Notes under the pieces: model-generated
The model's database searches: none
What the model was told of the DNA's origin: nothing
The model's input: the letters and a program-made list of their open reading frames with translations, nothing else
Assembly (NCBI GenBank): GCA_028066595.1
Contig: JALCBJ010000002.1
Span: 158,356 to 208,039 of the forward strand
Direction of reading: 5' to 3'
DNA length: 49,684 nucleotides
From: Thermoanaerobaculia bacterium
Lineage (GTDB): Bacteria; Acidobacteriota; Thermoanaerobaculia; Multivoradales; J023
Program-made: the position numbers and the translations under genes
In this document: one piece after another, positions 41,946 to 49,684 of the stretch
Numbering within the stretch: the stretch's first letter is position 1
How the letters are laid out: the number at the start of each line of letters is the position of its first letter

Positions 41946-41999
41946 TGAACTTCGGCTCCGTAGACATAGATCGCCGGTCCGTGGTCGACCGTGACCCAC

Positions 42000-42554
42000 C
42001 GATCTGCCGCTATTGATGCGAGTCCTCGCGGTTCGAGTCTATCGATCTGCAGGATCGCGGGGCGCCGTACCGCCCGAGGTCGCGATACCAAGGCGGCTTA
42101 CGCGAGCGCGGACCCTGGTCCGGGCCCGCGGGGTGGGCCAGACCGAGGGACCACTGTCGTCACTGGACGGATTGGGGCTGACGGCACCGTCGCGTGTCAG
42201 GCTTGTCCTTGCGACGCTACGGGAGTTCTGCTACCCTGAACAGGCGCTTGCAGCGTGGCTCATCCGATGGTGTACAGCGGCTAGTACCGAGTTCGGAGGG
42301 TCATCGCGGGGGAGATTTCGGGTCTGGAGATCACCGGACCACAACGCAAGACGCAGTACTCCGTGGCGGTGTGCAACATCGTCTGGAGTCGCACGCGGCG
42401 CACCCGAAAGTGGGCACCGTCAAGAGCGGCTCGGCCTGGCGGTGGAGGCGGCCGGGGTCGGGCATAGCAAGAAACGATCAGCTGCGAGCCTCAGTCGAGG
42501 CTGGAATTTCATCGAGCCCCCCAATACTGACGTCTCTAGAAGATCGTCCAGTAG
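42000..42554. other. 555-base stretch without a supported gene
   Basis: Several frames are open on both strands, but their translations are arginine- and serine-rich and run into the GAF gene in the wrong frame. A perfect hairpin AGCCTC-AGTC-GAGGCT lies at 42487-42502, 50 bases before the GAF gene. A T-loop-like GGTTCGAGTC at about 42030 is not part of a tRNA. No promoter is convincing. Confidence 0.4.
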
Positions 42555-43247
42555 ATGGAGAAGAGTATGGAGCGGGAGCGTATCGAGTCGGTCCGACGAC
42601 TTTCTATTCTGGACAGCCCTCCCGACGGTGCGTACGACAACGCCGCCGAACTCGTGGCGACCGCATGTCAGGTGCCGATCGCGGTGGTCAGCATCGTCGA
42701 CGAGGATCGGATCTGGTTCAAGGCGCGCTATGGCCTCGAGGCATCGGAGGTGCCACGCGAGCCTGGACTCTGCGCGTCTGCGTGCCTCGGCGAAGATCTC
42801 TACGAAGTCGTCGATGCGCGGCTCGATCCGCGGGCGCTCGACAACTCCCTCGTGCGCGGCGAGTTGGGGCTCCAGTTCTACGCTGCGGCGCCCTTGAAAA
42901 CGTCGGAAGGCTATGGCCTCGGAGCCGTGGCCGTAGCCGACTATGAGCCAAGAGAGCTTTCCGATGCGCAGCGGAGCATGCTGCGGCTGGTGGCAACGTC
43001 GATCACGGCGGATTTGCGCCACCGCATTTCCACGCTCCAGTCACTGCGCGAGATGGGAGTGATCGAAGAGATCGAGCGACGTGCTGCACAGTTCGAGGAG
43101 GAAGTGTGCGTGTGTGCTTGGACACAGCGGGTACTGCATGAGGATCAGTGGATCGGATTCTCGGATTTCTTGCTCGAACGCTTCGGCGTCAACGTGACCC
43201 ACACCATCTCACCCGAGGGTGAATCGATCTTCCTCGAAGATTCGTAG
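42555..43247 (+). CDS. GAF-domain protein
   Basis: 230 residues. Residues 8-160 are a GAF domain of the kind found at the front of cyclic-di-GMP and kinase proteins: ERIESVRRLSILDSPPDGAYDNAAELVATACQVPIAVVSIVDEDRIWFKARYGLEASEVPREPGLCASAC. No enzymatic output domain follows; the last 60 residues (EEEVCVCAWTQRVLHEDQWIGFSDFLLERFGVNVTHTISPEGESIFLEDS) form a separate small region I do not recognise, with a CVC motif. The second ATG (42567) has a better ribosome site (GGAG) than the first. It precedes the sigma-kinase pair by 250 bases and could be a sensor partner. Confidence 0.82.
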   Translation: MEKSMERERIESVRRLSILDSPPDGAYDNAAELVATACQVPIAVVSIVDEDRIWFKARYGLEASEVPREPGLCASACLGEDLYEVVDARLDPRALDNSLVRGELGLQFYAAAPLKTSEGYGLGAVAVADYEPRELSDAQRSMLRLVATSITADLRHRISTLQSLREMGVIEEIERRAAQFEEEVCVCAWTQRVLHEDQWIGFSDFLLERFGVNVTHTISPEGESIFLEDS

Positions 43248-43501
43248 ACTCGCGCCGTCGCCTCAGAGATATCGATCGGCATACGGCGTTCGACGGGGCT
43301 ATTCACCCACGGTCCGCCCTCGAAACGAGCCACGGTTGCTGCTACGGTGTATCTTTGACTTCTGATCGAGGTGGCTTCCCGCGAGAGTGATTCGGCCGAT
43401 CGCCTCGCGGGTGCTCGGGTCGGCGCCTTAGATCGCATGGTCTTTTGAGCCGCCGAAGGGCGACGACTCAACTGCGAATCGTGGGCCCATGGGAGGATTC
43501 G

Positions 43502-44071
43502 ATGACAGCGGATCTAGATCCAGAGGAAGGTGCGGAGTCGAATATCTTGCCGACCGTCGGAACGAGCGATTCGGAAGCTCATCGTCTATTGATATCGAAG
43601 CTGTACGATGAGCTGAAGTCCCTCGCCCATCGCCAGCTCCAACAGAACCGTCCGGGTCTTTTCGACACCACCGAGCTGGTTCACGAGACGTTCCTCAAGT
43701 TGGCCGATCACGAGGCCCCAAACGACCGTGGGCACTTTTTCTCCTTGGCGGCCAAGGTGATGCGTCAGGTGCTCGTAGACCTGGGTCGGCGAGCTGCTGC
43801 AGCGAAACGAGGCGCTGGCTTGGCTGACCTTCCGCTCGAAGACAAGGTACTGGCCGAGAGCAACGAGCCGGAACGATGGCTGGCGGTGGACGAGGCTCTC
43901 GGTCAGCTCCGAGAGGTGCATCCGCGGCTGGTCGACGTGGTCGAGTGTCGTTTCTTCGCCGGTCTCACGGAGGACGAGACGGCTCTAGCACTGGGTGTGA
44001 CTGCCAGAACTGTTCAGCGGGACTGGCACCGAGCGCGGCTGTGGCTCCGCGAGCTATTGGCACTCGGGTGA
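43502..44071 (+). CDS. ECF-type sigma factor (ECF-SigK/HSL-like)
   Basis: 189 residues from the ATG at 43502, which has GGAGG five bases ahead; the frame is open to 43445. Region 2 is LYDELKSLAHRQLQQNRPGLFDTTELVHETFLKLADHEAPNDRGHFFSLAAKVMRQVLVDLGR, and region 4 is VVECRFFAGLTEDETALALGVTARTVQRDWHRARLWLRELL. The wording DTTELVHETFLKL and FFxLAAxxMRxxLVD marks the ECF group common in Acidobacteriota and Planctomycetota that pairs with Ser/Thr kinases rather than anti-sigma factors. The stop overlaps the kinase start as GTGA. Confidence 0.93.
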   Translation: MTADLDPEEGAESNILPTVGTSDSEAHRLLISKLYDELKSLAHRQLQQNRPGLFDTTELVHETFLKLADHEAPNDRGHFFSLAAKVMRQVLVDLGRRAAAAKRGAGLADLPLEDKVLAESNEPERWLAVDEALGQLREVHPRLVDVVECRFFAGLTEDETALALGVTARTVQRDWHRARLWLRELLALG

Positions 44072-46737
44072 CACAGGTGGGCAAGGAACGATGGCGAGAG
44101 GCCGATGCACTGCTGGAGCGTGCTCTCGAGCTACCTCCCGACGAGCGTTCGGATGCGGTCGAGTCTTGGTGTGGCGAGGATCACGAGCTCTGCAATCTCG
44201 TACTCTCCCTACTGAGCCGAGAGGGAAGCACAGACCCTCTGAGGCCTGGGACCTTGCTAGAGGGCGCGCACTTCCGACTCGAGAAGGAAGATCTCGTTCG
44301 ACCTACCGCAATGGAGTCTGACCTCGCGGGTACGCGAGTCGGCCCATATACCCTGGGTACCGAGCTCGGGAGGGGAGGCATGGCCGTGGTTTACGCGGCC
44401 GAGCGTACCGACGGCGCCTACGAGCAGAAGGTGGCGATCAAGCTGCTTCATTCCGGCGACCGGGCAGCGATCTCGGAGCGCTTTCGACGCGAGCGGCGCA
44501 TATTGGCCAGTCTCGATCACCCGAACATCACACGGCTACTGGATGGCGGTGCGCTATCCGACGGCCGACCCTTTTTTGTGATGGAAAGGGTCGACGGTCA
44601 GCCGATCGATCAGTACTGCGAGACTCTTCCGTTGGCCCAGAAACTCGATCTCTGGTGCCGAGTGGCCGACGCTGTCGCCTATGCCCATCGCCGACTGTTG
44701 GTACATCGTGATCTCAAACCTTCGAACATCTTGGTGTCGCCGAACAGTGGAGTGAAGCTTCTGGACTTCGGTATCGCCAAGCTGTTGGATTCCGATCATT
44801 CCCAGATGTTGACTGCGAGCGGGCTTCGTCCGATGACCCCTCGGTATGCCAGTCCCGAGCAGGTGGTCGAAGGGGAGATCACGACCGCTACAGACATCTA
44901 TCAGCTGGGAGTCTTGCTCTACGAGTTGCTGAGTGGCCGGTCTCCCTATGGGTCCGACAGCTCTCGGGTTGCGCTGGAGGATGCCATTCGGTTTCATGAG
45001 CCGAAGAGCCCCAGTTCAGTGAGCTCTCGACGCGAGCTGCGGGGAGACCTCGACGCCATCGTCCTCAAAGCTATACGCAAAGACCCGGCGGAGCGCTACG
45101 GATCGGTGGAGGCGATGGCGGCGGACGTCCGGGCATTCGGGATGGGTCAGGCGGTCTCGGCTCGTCCGCTGGGAGCGATCCATCGACTGGGACGTTTCGT
45201 TCGCCGTCATCGCATCGCGATGTCGGCTGCGATGGGCCTGGTTCTCCTGCTCGCGGCGCTTGTGACCTTTCATACCCTCCGATTGGCCGAGGAGAGGGAT
45301 CGGGCCCGGGAGGAAGCCAGAAAGGCGGAACAAGTATCCGTGTTTCTCACGGGCCTGTTTCGCGGTGGGAATCCCGAGCTGACAGGTTCCGAAGAGCTCA
45401 CCGCCCGTGACCTGCTCGACCACGGTGCAGAGCGTCTCGACGAGCTGGCGGATCAACCGGCGATCCAAGCCGAAGTTCAGTCGGTGATCGGCAGGTCGTA
45501 TTTGGCGTTGGGCCAACACGAGGACGCACGGAAACTCCAGGAAGCTGCCTTGGCGACCGTGCGAGAGCTCGGGGGCGACTACCTGGACGACGTTTCGGAG
45601 ATTCTCAACCGGTTGGGGATCCTCCACCATGAGCTCGGTCGCCTCGACGAGGCGGACCGTGCTCTGCAAGAGTCTCTGGAGATCCGTCGAGCCTTGCCGG
45701 AACCCAACGCGGTGGACATTGCCGGCTCTCTCAACAACCTGGGTATGGTCAGTCGTTCCAAGGGTGAGCTGGAGGCAGCACGGGACTACTATGAGGAAGC
45801 GATCGAGATCAAGGAAAGAGTGCTGGGACCCGACGATCGGTCGGTGGCCAACTCGCTGACGAACCTCGCAGGCGTGTACTCCAGGCTCAAGGACTACGAA
45901 CGATCGGTGGCGTTGAACCGTCGCGCGGTTGCGATCTTCGAGCGACTGGAACATCCGGCGCTCGGCAGTGCGCTGACCAATCTGGCCGATACGCTCAGAA
46001 AACAAGGAGAGCTCGAAGAAGCGGCCTCTCACCTCGAACGGGCGCTCGAGATCAAGGAAGCAGTCTACGGGACGGATCATCCCAGGATCGCAGGGACTCT
46101 CAACATCCTGGCGAATGTACGGTCGAGACGGGGTGACCGATCGGGTGCGGAAGAGCTCTACGAGAGAGCGATGGCGATTTACCGCGAGGGCTACGGGCCG
46201 GACCATCCAAGAGTCGCGACACCGTTGACCAATCTGGCGCGGTTGGCGCTGGACGAAGAGGACTTCGAAACGTCGATAACACGTTTTCGAGCCGCCCTCG
46301 AGATTCGAGAGAAGCGTCTTGGGCCGCAAGACCCGAAGGTTGCTCAGACGCGGATACGGCTGGCCAGAGCGCTGCTCGGTCAAGGTGATTTGGGAGCGGT
46401 GGAAACCGAGGTCGAAATGGCGCTGCAGGTCTTGGGAGCGGAGTCGCGACATGCCGGCTGGGTCAGCGAGGGCCTCTTCCTGCTGGGGCAAGCTCTGACT
46501 CGATCGGATCGAAGCTCAGAGGCCGTGGAGGCTCTTCGCCGCAGTCTGAGTTTTAGGATTCAGGATCTGGGTCGGGACCATGAAGAAACGGGCCGCGTCC
46601 AGCTGGCACTCGGGAACTGCCTCCTGCGACTTGGACACCGCGAGGAAGCGTCGCAGGTCCTGGGCGAGGTGGCCGAGCGTTTCCCCGACTCAGAGTTGGG
46701 TCGAGAGGCCTCCCAGGCCGAGTCTCTTTTCCGCTAG
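44068..46737 (+). CDS. Ser/Thr protein kinase with transmembrane helix and TPR tail
   Basis: 889 residues from GTG 44068, which overlaps the sigma factor stop; the longer open frame upstream is its shadow. Order: helical N-terminal module (1-55), kinase domain about 93-365 with LGRGGMAVVYAAE, Lys125 in VAIKLL, HRDLKPSN (213-220), DFGIAK (233-238), APE-like ASPEQ, a membrane helix at about 395-417, then at least eight TPR units of the kinesin-light-chain type (about 470-850; for example EILNRLGILHHELGRLDEADRALQESLEIRR, VANSLTNLAGVYSRLKDYERSVALNRRAVAIFE). A receptor kinase with a periplasmic protein-binding tail; the coupled sigma factor is the obvious output. Confidence 0.94.
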   Translation: MTQVGKERWREADALLERALELPPDERSDAVESWCGEDHELCNLVLSLLSREGSTDPLRPGTLLEGAHFRLEKEDLVRPTAMESDLAGTRVGPYTLGTELGRGGMAVVYAAERTDGAYEQKVAIKLLHSGDRAAISERFRRERRILASLDHPNITRLLDGGALSDGRPFFVMERVDGQPIDQYCETLPLAQKLDLWCRVADAVAYAHRRLLVHRDLKPSNILVSPNSGVKLLDFGIAKLLDSDHSQMLTASGLRPMTPRYASPEQVVEGEITTATDIYQLGVLLYELLSGRSPYGSDSSRVALEDAIRFHEPKSPSSVSSRRELRGDLDAIVLKAIRKDPAERYGSVEAMAADVRAFGMGQAVSARPLGAIHRLGRFVRRHRIAMSAAMGLVLLLAALVTFHTLRLAEERDRAREEARKAEQVSVFLTGLFRGGNPELTGSEELTARDLLDHGAERLDELADQPAIQAEVQSVIGRSYLALGQHEDARKLQEAALATVRELGGDYLDDVSEILNRLGILHHELGRLDEADRALQESLEIRRALPEPNAVDIAGSLNNLGMVSRSKGELEAARDYYEEAIEIKERVLGPDDRSVANSLTNLAGVYSRLKDYERSVALNRRAVAIFERLEHPALGSALTNLADTLRKQGELEEAASHLERALEIKEAVYGTDHPRIAGTLNILANVRSRRGDRSGAEELYERAMAIYREGYGPDHPRVATPLTNLARLALDEEDFETSITRFRAALEIREKRLGPQDPKVAQTRIRLARALLGQGDLGAVETEVEMALQVLGAESRHAGWVSEGLFLLGQALTRSDRSSEAVEALRRSLSFRIQDLGRDHEETGRVQLALGNCLLRLGHREEASQVLGEVAERFPDSELGREASQAESLFR

Positions 46738-46742
46738 TTCGG

Positions 46743-46760
46743 ATCGGCTTGTCGGCCGAT
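46743..46760 (+). terminator. Hairpin after the kinase-TPR gene
   Basis: ATCGGC, loop TTGTCG, GCCGAT begins 5 bases after the kinase stop codon. The following bases are moderately T-rich (GGGATTTCTTC). Possible weak intrinsic terminator. Confidence 0.3.
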
Positions 46761-46841
46761 GTCGGGATTTCTTCTCGATCTCCGTTCTTCTGAAATAGCG
46801 GCGGGAAGTGGATTCCGTCGCCCAGAATCGGGAGAACTGGG

Positions 46842-48587
46842 ATGCGTTGTTCGAAGCTGGGCACAATCTGTGTGGGTCTGCTACTGGGAGCCATCCCGGT
46901 TGCCGGCTCCATGATCGACATGGACGGAGGCGGAAGTGGCCCTCTGCCTTTGCTACTGACAGTGGGTACCGACGCAGCGTGTTCCCACAGTACGCTCCAG
47001 GCAGCGCTCAATACTGCGTCCTCCGCCGGGCCGGAGAACGATATCGTGCGGATTGCTACCCATCATGCAGATGCCTCGATCAGCGCGGAGATCTTCGCCC
47101 ATTCGGTGACCATCGAAGGCGGCTATGCCAGCTGCTCCTCCTTCGTCCCGGCCGGAAGGACAGTGCTCGACGGCACGGGAGGCACGGCCGGGAGTGTCTT
47201 GACGATCTGGGGAGGCAATGCCGAGGACCGACATATCGTCATCCTGCGGAACCTCGTGATCTCGGGTGGTGAGGACGATGGGTTCGGCGGCGGCATCGAT
47301 ATTTCGGGAGGCATGGGTGTCCGGCTAGAGAACAGCATTGTCGAGGATAATGAATCGACCCGGGGAGGTGGGATCTCGACGCGAGGCGGATCGGCCGCCG
47401 TGACGCTGGAGGATTTTTCGCAGGTTCTCAACAACCGGGCTCATGATGTGGGCGGAGGTGTATTCTGCGCCGACGGCTACGCCAGCGCGTTCGACAGCGC
47501 CATTGCCTTCAACGAGGCGGCACGAGGAGGCGGAGTTGCAGTCGACCAAGGGTGCTCGTTTCGTCTCGATTCCGGAGGACCCCTGCGAGGAGTGTTCTTG
47601 AACACCGCCAGTATTCAGGGTGGTGGTATCTACGTGCGGGGTGGGGGAGAGTTGGAGCTCAACGGTACGTCCGCCGCACCTGCCTCCGTGGTTTCCAACA
47701 CGGCAGCGTCCACCGGAGGTGGGATCTGGCTGACTGACGGCACTGCCAGAACCAGGAATGCCCGCATCGACAGCAATATCGCTGGCCTGGGCGGTGGAGT
47801 AGGGGTCGGAGTTGGGGGAAGCTTTCGGATGGAACGGCGACCCGACGGGATATGTCATGCCGCCGACCGATGTTCGACCCTCTCGGGAAATGTAGCGGAT
47901 CGGGGCGGTGCTTTGTACGTCAACTCGAGCACGGGCAGCGCCGAGGTGTATCAGACCTATGTCGAGGGCAATATGGCCAATCTCGAAGGGAGTGCAGCGT
48001 ATTTGACCGTCTCCGCAGATCTCTCTATGGAAGGCGTCGTTCTGGCCGAGAATCAGGGCGGGGAGTCGGTGATCAAGCTTCGCGGCGGTACCGAGGGACG
48101 CCTCGCGTTCGTGACGATGACCCGCAACCAAGCCTCAGAGGCTGTGATCGTGACGCGGGACGATACCTTCGGGGACGCCGACGGACTGGAGATCTACTCG
48201 TCGATTCTCTGGGAGACCTCGACGGGACCGCTGCTCGAACCAGGCGGTACTCCACTATCGCTCGATTGCCTCATCGTGGATGACAGCAGTGGTCTCCCAG
48301 GAGACTACATCTCGGTCGTGCCGCCGGTATTCCTGGATGCATTGGCGGGTGACTACCACTTACACCCGTCCTCTCCCGCGGTGGACTACTGTGACACCGC
48401 CGCGTACTCGCCGAAGTCCACAGACCTCGACCTCCAAGAGCGTGGTTGGGATCATCCAGAAATTCCCGACCAGTTTCTGATCAGTTGGTACGACATCGGA
48501 GCCGATGAGCTCAATCTAGCGGCTCCGATCTTCGTGGACGGCTTCGAGACCGGAAACACCTCGATGTGGTCTGCCACTGTGCCCTGA
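46842..48587 (+). CDS. Exported right-handed beta-helix protein
   Basis: 581 residues. Signal peptide 1-23 (KLGTICVGLLLGAIPVAGS). Then many short Gly/Asn-rich coils of the polymorphic-membrane-protein/pectate-lyase type: VTIEGGYASCSSFVPAGRTVLDG, VILRNLVISGGEDDGFGGGIDISGG, SIVEDNESTRGGGISTRGG, NNRAHDVGGGVFCADG, ARGGGVAVDQG, STGGGIWLTDG. The repeated GGGI/V marks successive turns. The end of the chain reads APIFVDGFETGNTSMWSATVP, a short motif also present in the next gene. It is probably surface-exposed or secreted; no catalytic residues are evident. Confidence 0.85.
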   Translation: MRCSKLGTICVGLLLGAIPVAGSMIDMDGGGSGPLPLLLTVGTDAACSHSTLQAALNTASSAGPENDIVRIATHHADASISAEIFAHSVTIEGGYASCSSFVPAGRTVLDGTGGTAGSVLTIWGGNAEDRHIVILRNLVISGGEDDGFGGGIDISGGMGVRLENSIVEDNESTRGGGISTRGGSAAVTLEDFSQVLNNRAHDVGGGVFCADGYASAFDSAIAFNEAARGGGVAVDQGCSFRLDSGGPLRGVFLNTASIQGGGIYVRGGGELELNGTSAAPASVVSNTAASTGGGIWLTDGTARTRNARIDSNIAGLGGGVGVGVGGSFRMERRPDGICHAADRCSTLSGNVADRGGALYVNSSTGSAEVYQTYVEGNMANLEGSAAYLTVSADLSMEGVVLAENQGGESVIKLRGGTEGRLAFVTMTRNQASEAVIVTRDDTFGDADGLEIYSSILWETSTGPLLEPGGTPLSLDCLIVDDSSGLPGDYISVVPPVFLDALAGDYHLHPSSPAVDYCDTAAYSPKSTDLDLQERGWDHPEIPDQFLISWYDIGADELNLAAPIFVDGFETGNTSMWSATVP

Positions 48588-48665
48588 CGAACGACACGCT
48601 TCCCGCTCGCCTAGCTGCCACCCGCATCTAGTGCTCTCCCGCGGATACCGCTTCTGGAGATCTCG

Positions 48666-49304
48666 ATGGTTCAAGAGTCAATCGTGAAACTGGCTACGTT
48701 GCTGAGCCTTGGTCTGGTCGTCGGCGGCTGTTCCTTCGAGCTCGTGCAGTCGACAACACTTGTGGGCCCCGGTGGGGTCGCCACATTCACCTTCGAGATC
48801 TTCAACGACGAGTCCCAGTTCATCGATATCACTGCCTATTCGATCGCGCATGTTCCTTCGGCGTGGTCTCTCGTCAATGCCACCTTTCAATCTACAGGAA
48901 TCCCCGAGTCCGGGACCGGGACGGTGATCTCGGACCCAGGCTTTGTCTGCTCGTTCGACGCCGTACATCCTCCGCCAGGGGCCGGGCGGAAGGCCGTATT
49001 CATACTTTGGGGAACGAGCGATATCGCCAATCCCCAGACTTCCGTCTTAGAACTCTCGTTCGCCGTAGGCCCTGCTGAAGGAACCTACGATGTCGACTTG
49101 TTCCAAGTCATGGAGGGCAGCGGCGATACCTTGTGTAGCGTCGGTTATGGAGCCACGACGCATGTTGCCACGGGAGCGATTTTCGGTGACCGTTTCGAGG
49201 ACGGTAACCTGATCGTGTGGAGCAGTTCGATGTCCGCGTCTCTGGTCGGTGACGTCCGCGCCCACCCAGTGACTACACCAGGTAGTGATGGTTCACCACA
49301 TTAA
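48666..49304 (+). CDS. Lipoprotein of unknown function with shared C-terminal motif
   Basis: 212 residues; ATG with GGAG six bases ahead. N-terminal signal LATLLSLGLVVGGC gives a good lipobox with lipidated Cys22. The mature part is beta-rich and looks like a DUF11/Big-type exported domain (LVGPGGVATFTFEIFNDESQFIDITAYSIAH, SVLELSFAVGPAEGTYDVDLFQV). Near the end it carries IFGDRFEDGNLIVWSS, nearly the same pattern as the last residues of the beta-helix protein, followed by about 25 disordered residues. It is probably co-expressed with that gene, 78 bases upstream. Confidence 0.75.
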   Translation: MVQESIVKLATLLSLGLVVGGCSFELVQSTTLVGPGGVATFTFEIFNDESQFIDITAYSIAHVPSAWSLVNATFQSTGIPESGTGTVISDPGFVCSFDAVHPPPGAGRKAVFILWGTSDIANPQTSVLELSFAVGPAEGTYDVDLFQVMEGSGDTLCSVGYGATTHVATGAIFGDRFEDGNLIVWSSSMSASLVGDVRAHPVTTPGSDGSPH

Positions 49305-49334
49305 GACCTTGCCTCGAAGTGGGACATGCCTTGA

Positions 49335-49637
49335 TTACTTCGCAGAGAAGGATTCGAGCCGCTGTATGTACCAATCAGGGAATCCGTGGGAGCGAGCCGG
49401 TTCCACGATGCGCGCTACATATTCGGGCGATGCAGGAGAAGGTTCGATGTCGTGTGCGATGTAGCAGAGGGCCGGTTCCGTTCGCCCCGATGGATGGTGG
49501 GCCAGTACCGCGTAGGGCAGGTAGACAACTTCCCCCAACAGATCGCTGTTGTCTGCATAGAGACGTTGTAGCTCTTCGTGCGACACCGTGATGGTGACTC
49601 CGTAGACCGATCGGCGGTCTGAAGGGATGAGTGTCAC
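49335..49637 (-). pseudogene. Gamma-glutamylcyclotransferase-like protein lacking its N-terminus
   Basis: 100 codons from GTG 49637. The sequence matches the last two thirds of GGCT-type proteins: DRRSVYGVTITVSHEELQRLYAD, VVYLPYAVLAHHPSGRTEPALCYIA, and PASPEYVARIVEPARSHGFPDWYIQRLESF. The glycine-rich N-terminal part that forms the active site is absent; the frame has a TGA codon just upstream and beyond it a 24-bp repeat at the window edge. Either the gene is truncated or its beginning is out of frame outside the window. A short active protein is unlikely. Confidence 0.5.
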
Positions 49638-49643
49638 TGATCA

Positions 49644-49683
49644 CCCTAATGGCGCCACCGATCGCCGCCCTAAAGGCGCCACC
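49644..49683. repeat. Start of a 24-bp-period tandem repeat at the window edge
   Basis: CCCTAATGGCGCCACC (49644-49659) recurs with one change at 49668-49683, a period of 24 bases. On the minus strand each copy encodes VAPLG in the frame of the truncated GGCT-like ORF. The array may continue past the edge. Confidence 0.6.
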
Positions 49684-49684
49684 C

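Noticed and set aside
42025..42050. GGTTCGAGTC resembling a tRNA T-loop
   Set aside because: The flanking bases do not form a T-stem and no anticodon or acceptor arm can be drawn.
42013..42946. Long plus-strand frames of 294 and 250 codons
   Set aside because: Composition is Arg/Ser-rich and both run into the GAF gene out of frame; no domain or ribosome site.
45016..46491. 491-codon minus-strand frame opposite the kinase-TPR gene
   Set aside because: Mirror of a GC-rich, codon-biased gene; translation has no recognisable domain and is rich in Arg, Gln and Val.
1..49684. CRISPR array, prophage, insertion sequence, integrase or toxin-antitoxin locus
   Set aside because: No regularly spaced repeats, transposase motifs or terminal inverted repeats with target duplications were seen; the only tandem repeats are two short two-copy arrays.

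Overview
The window looks like a chromosomal segment of a high-GC, Gram-negative bacterium, most probably a member of the Acidobacteriota (Thermoanaerobaculia-like). The reasons are family-level: three very large FtsX/MacB-type orphan permeases of the 'acidobacterial duplicated orphan permease' (ADOP) kind, one directly behind a small PadR regulator; an ECF sigma factor translationally coupled to a Ser/Thr kinase-TPR receptor; a winged-helix/TM/TPR regulator; a DUF5916-type outer-membrane protein; and many exported hydrolases. No rRNA, tRNA, CRISPR array, phage, integrase or insertion sequence is recognisable. The taxonomic call is inference, since no marker gene is present.

Layout. 1-9.1 kb: the N-terminus of a Ser/Thr kinase cut by the window edge, an amidase, an isoprenylcysteine-methyltransferase-like membrane protein, a PhoP/PhoQ-like two-component system, a winged-helix/TPR membrane regulator, an exported NIPSNAP protein and a phosphate-binding-protein/TonB fusion. 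9.3-14.3 kb: an AlgI-like MBOAT acyltransferase with its SGNH partner, and upstream of them a ChvG/ChvI-like system, all on the minus strand, suggesting envelope-stress control of polysaccharide O-acylation. 14.4-18.8 kb: an ADOP permease, an aromatic amino acid hydroxylase behind a foldable leader, and a phosphotransferase gene broken by an amber codon at codon 11. 18.9-26.9 kb: a third two-component system, an HSL-type esterase, a PadR-ADOP pair with a clear promoter/operator, and a GT-C-like membrane protein.

26.9-31.4 kb is the most coherent regulatory unit: BlaI repressor, BlaR1-like M56 metalloprotease with a HEAT-repeat tail, and a DUF5916 outer-membrane protein form one minus-strand operon. 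Two nearly identical TGTA-N8-TACA dyads occur in it, one at the blaI promoter and one inside codons 7-13 of the DUF5916 gene. 31.5-35.3 kb: a YtrA-type GntR repressor, a LolA-like protein, an esterase, an ABC ATPase and a permease, joined by four consecutive ATGA overlaps. 35.3-39.7 kb: a gene remnant, a MarR-S41 protease pair and a third ADOP permease. 39.7-42.5 kb: a serine hydrolase and weakly coding, poorly conserved-looking DNA. 42.5-49.7 kb: a GAF protein, the ECF/kinase-TPR pair, two exported proteins sharing a short C-terminal motif, and a truncated gamma-glutamylcyclotransferase-like ORF beside a 24-bp repeat.

A recurring theme is autoregulated repressors (GntR, MarR, BlaI) whose predicted -10 boxes lie 6-14 bases from the start codon, so their mRNAs would be leaderless or nearly so, with dyads covering the promoter. 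All functional statements rest on reading motifs by eye; no database search was run.
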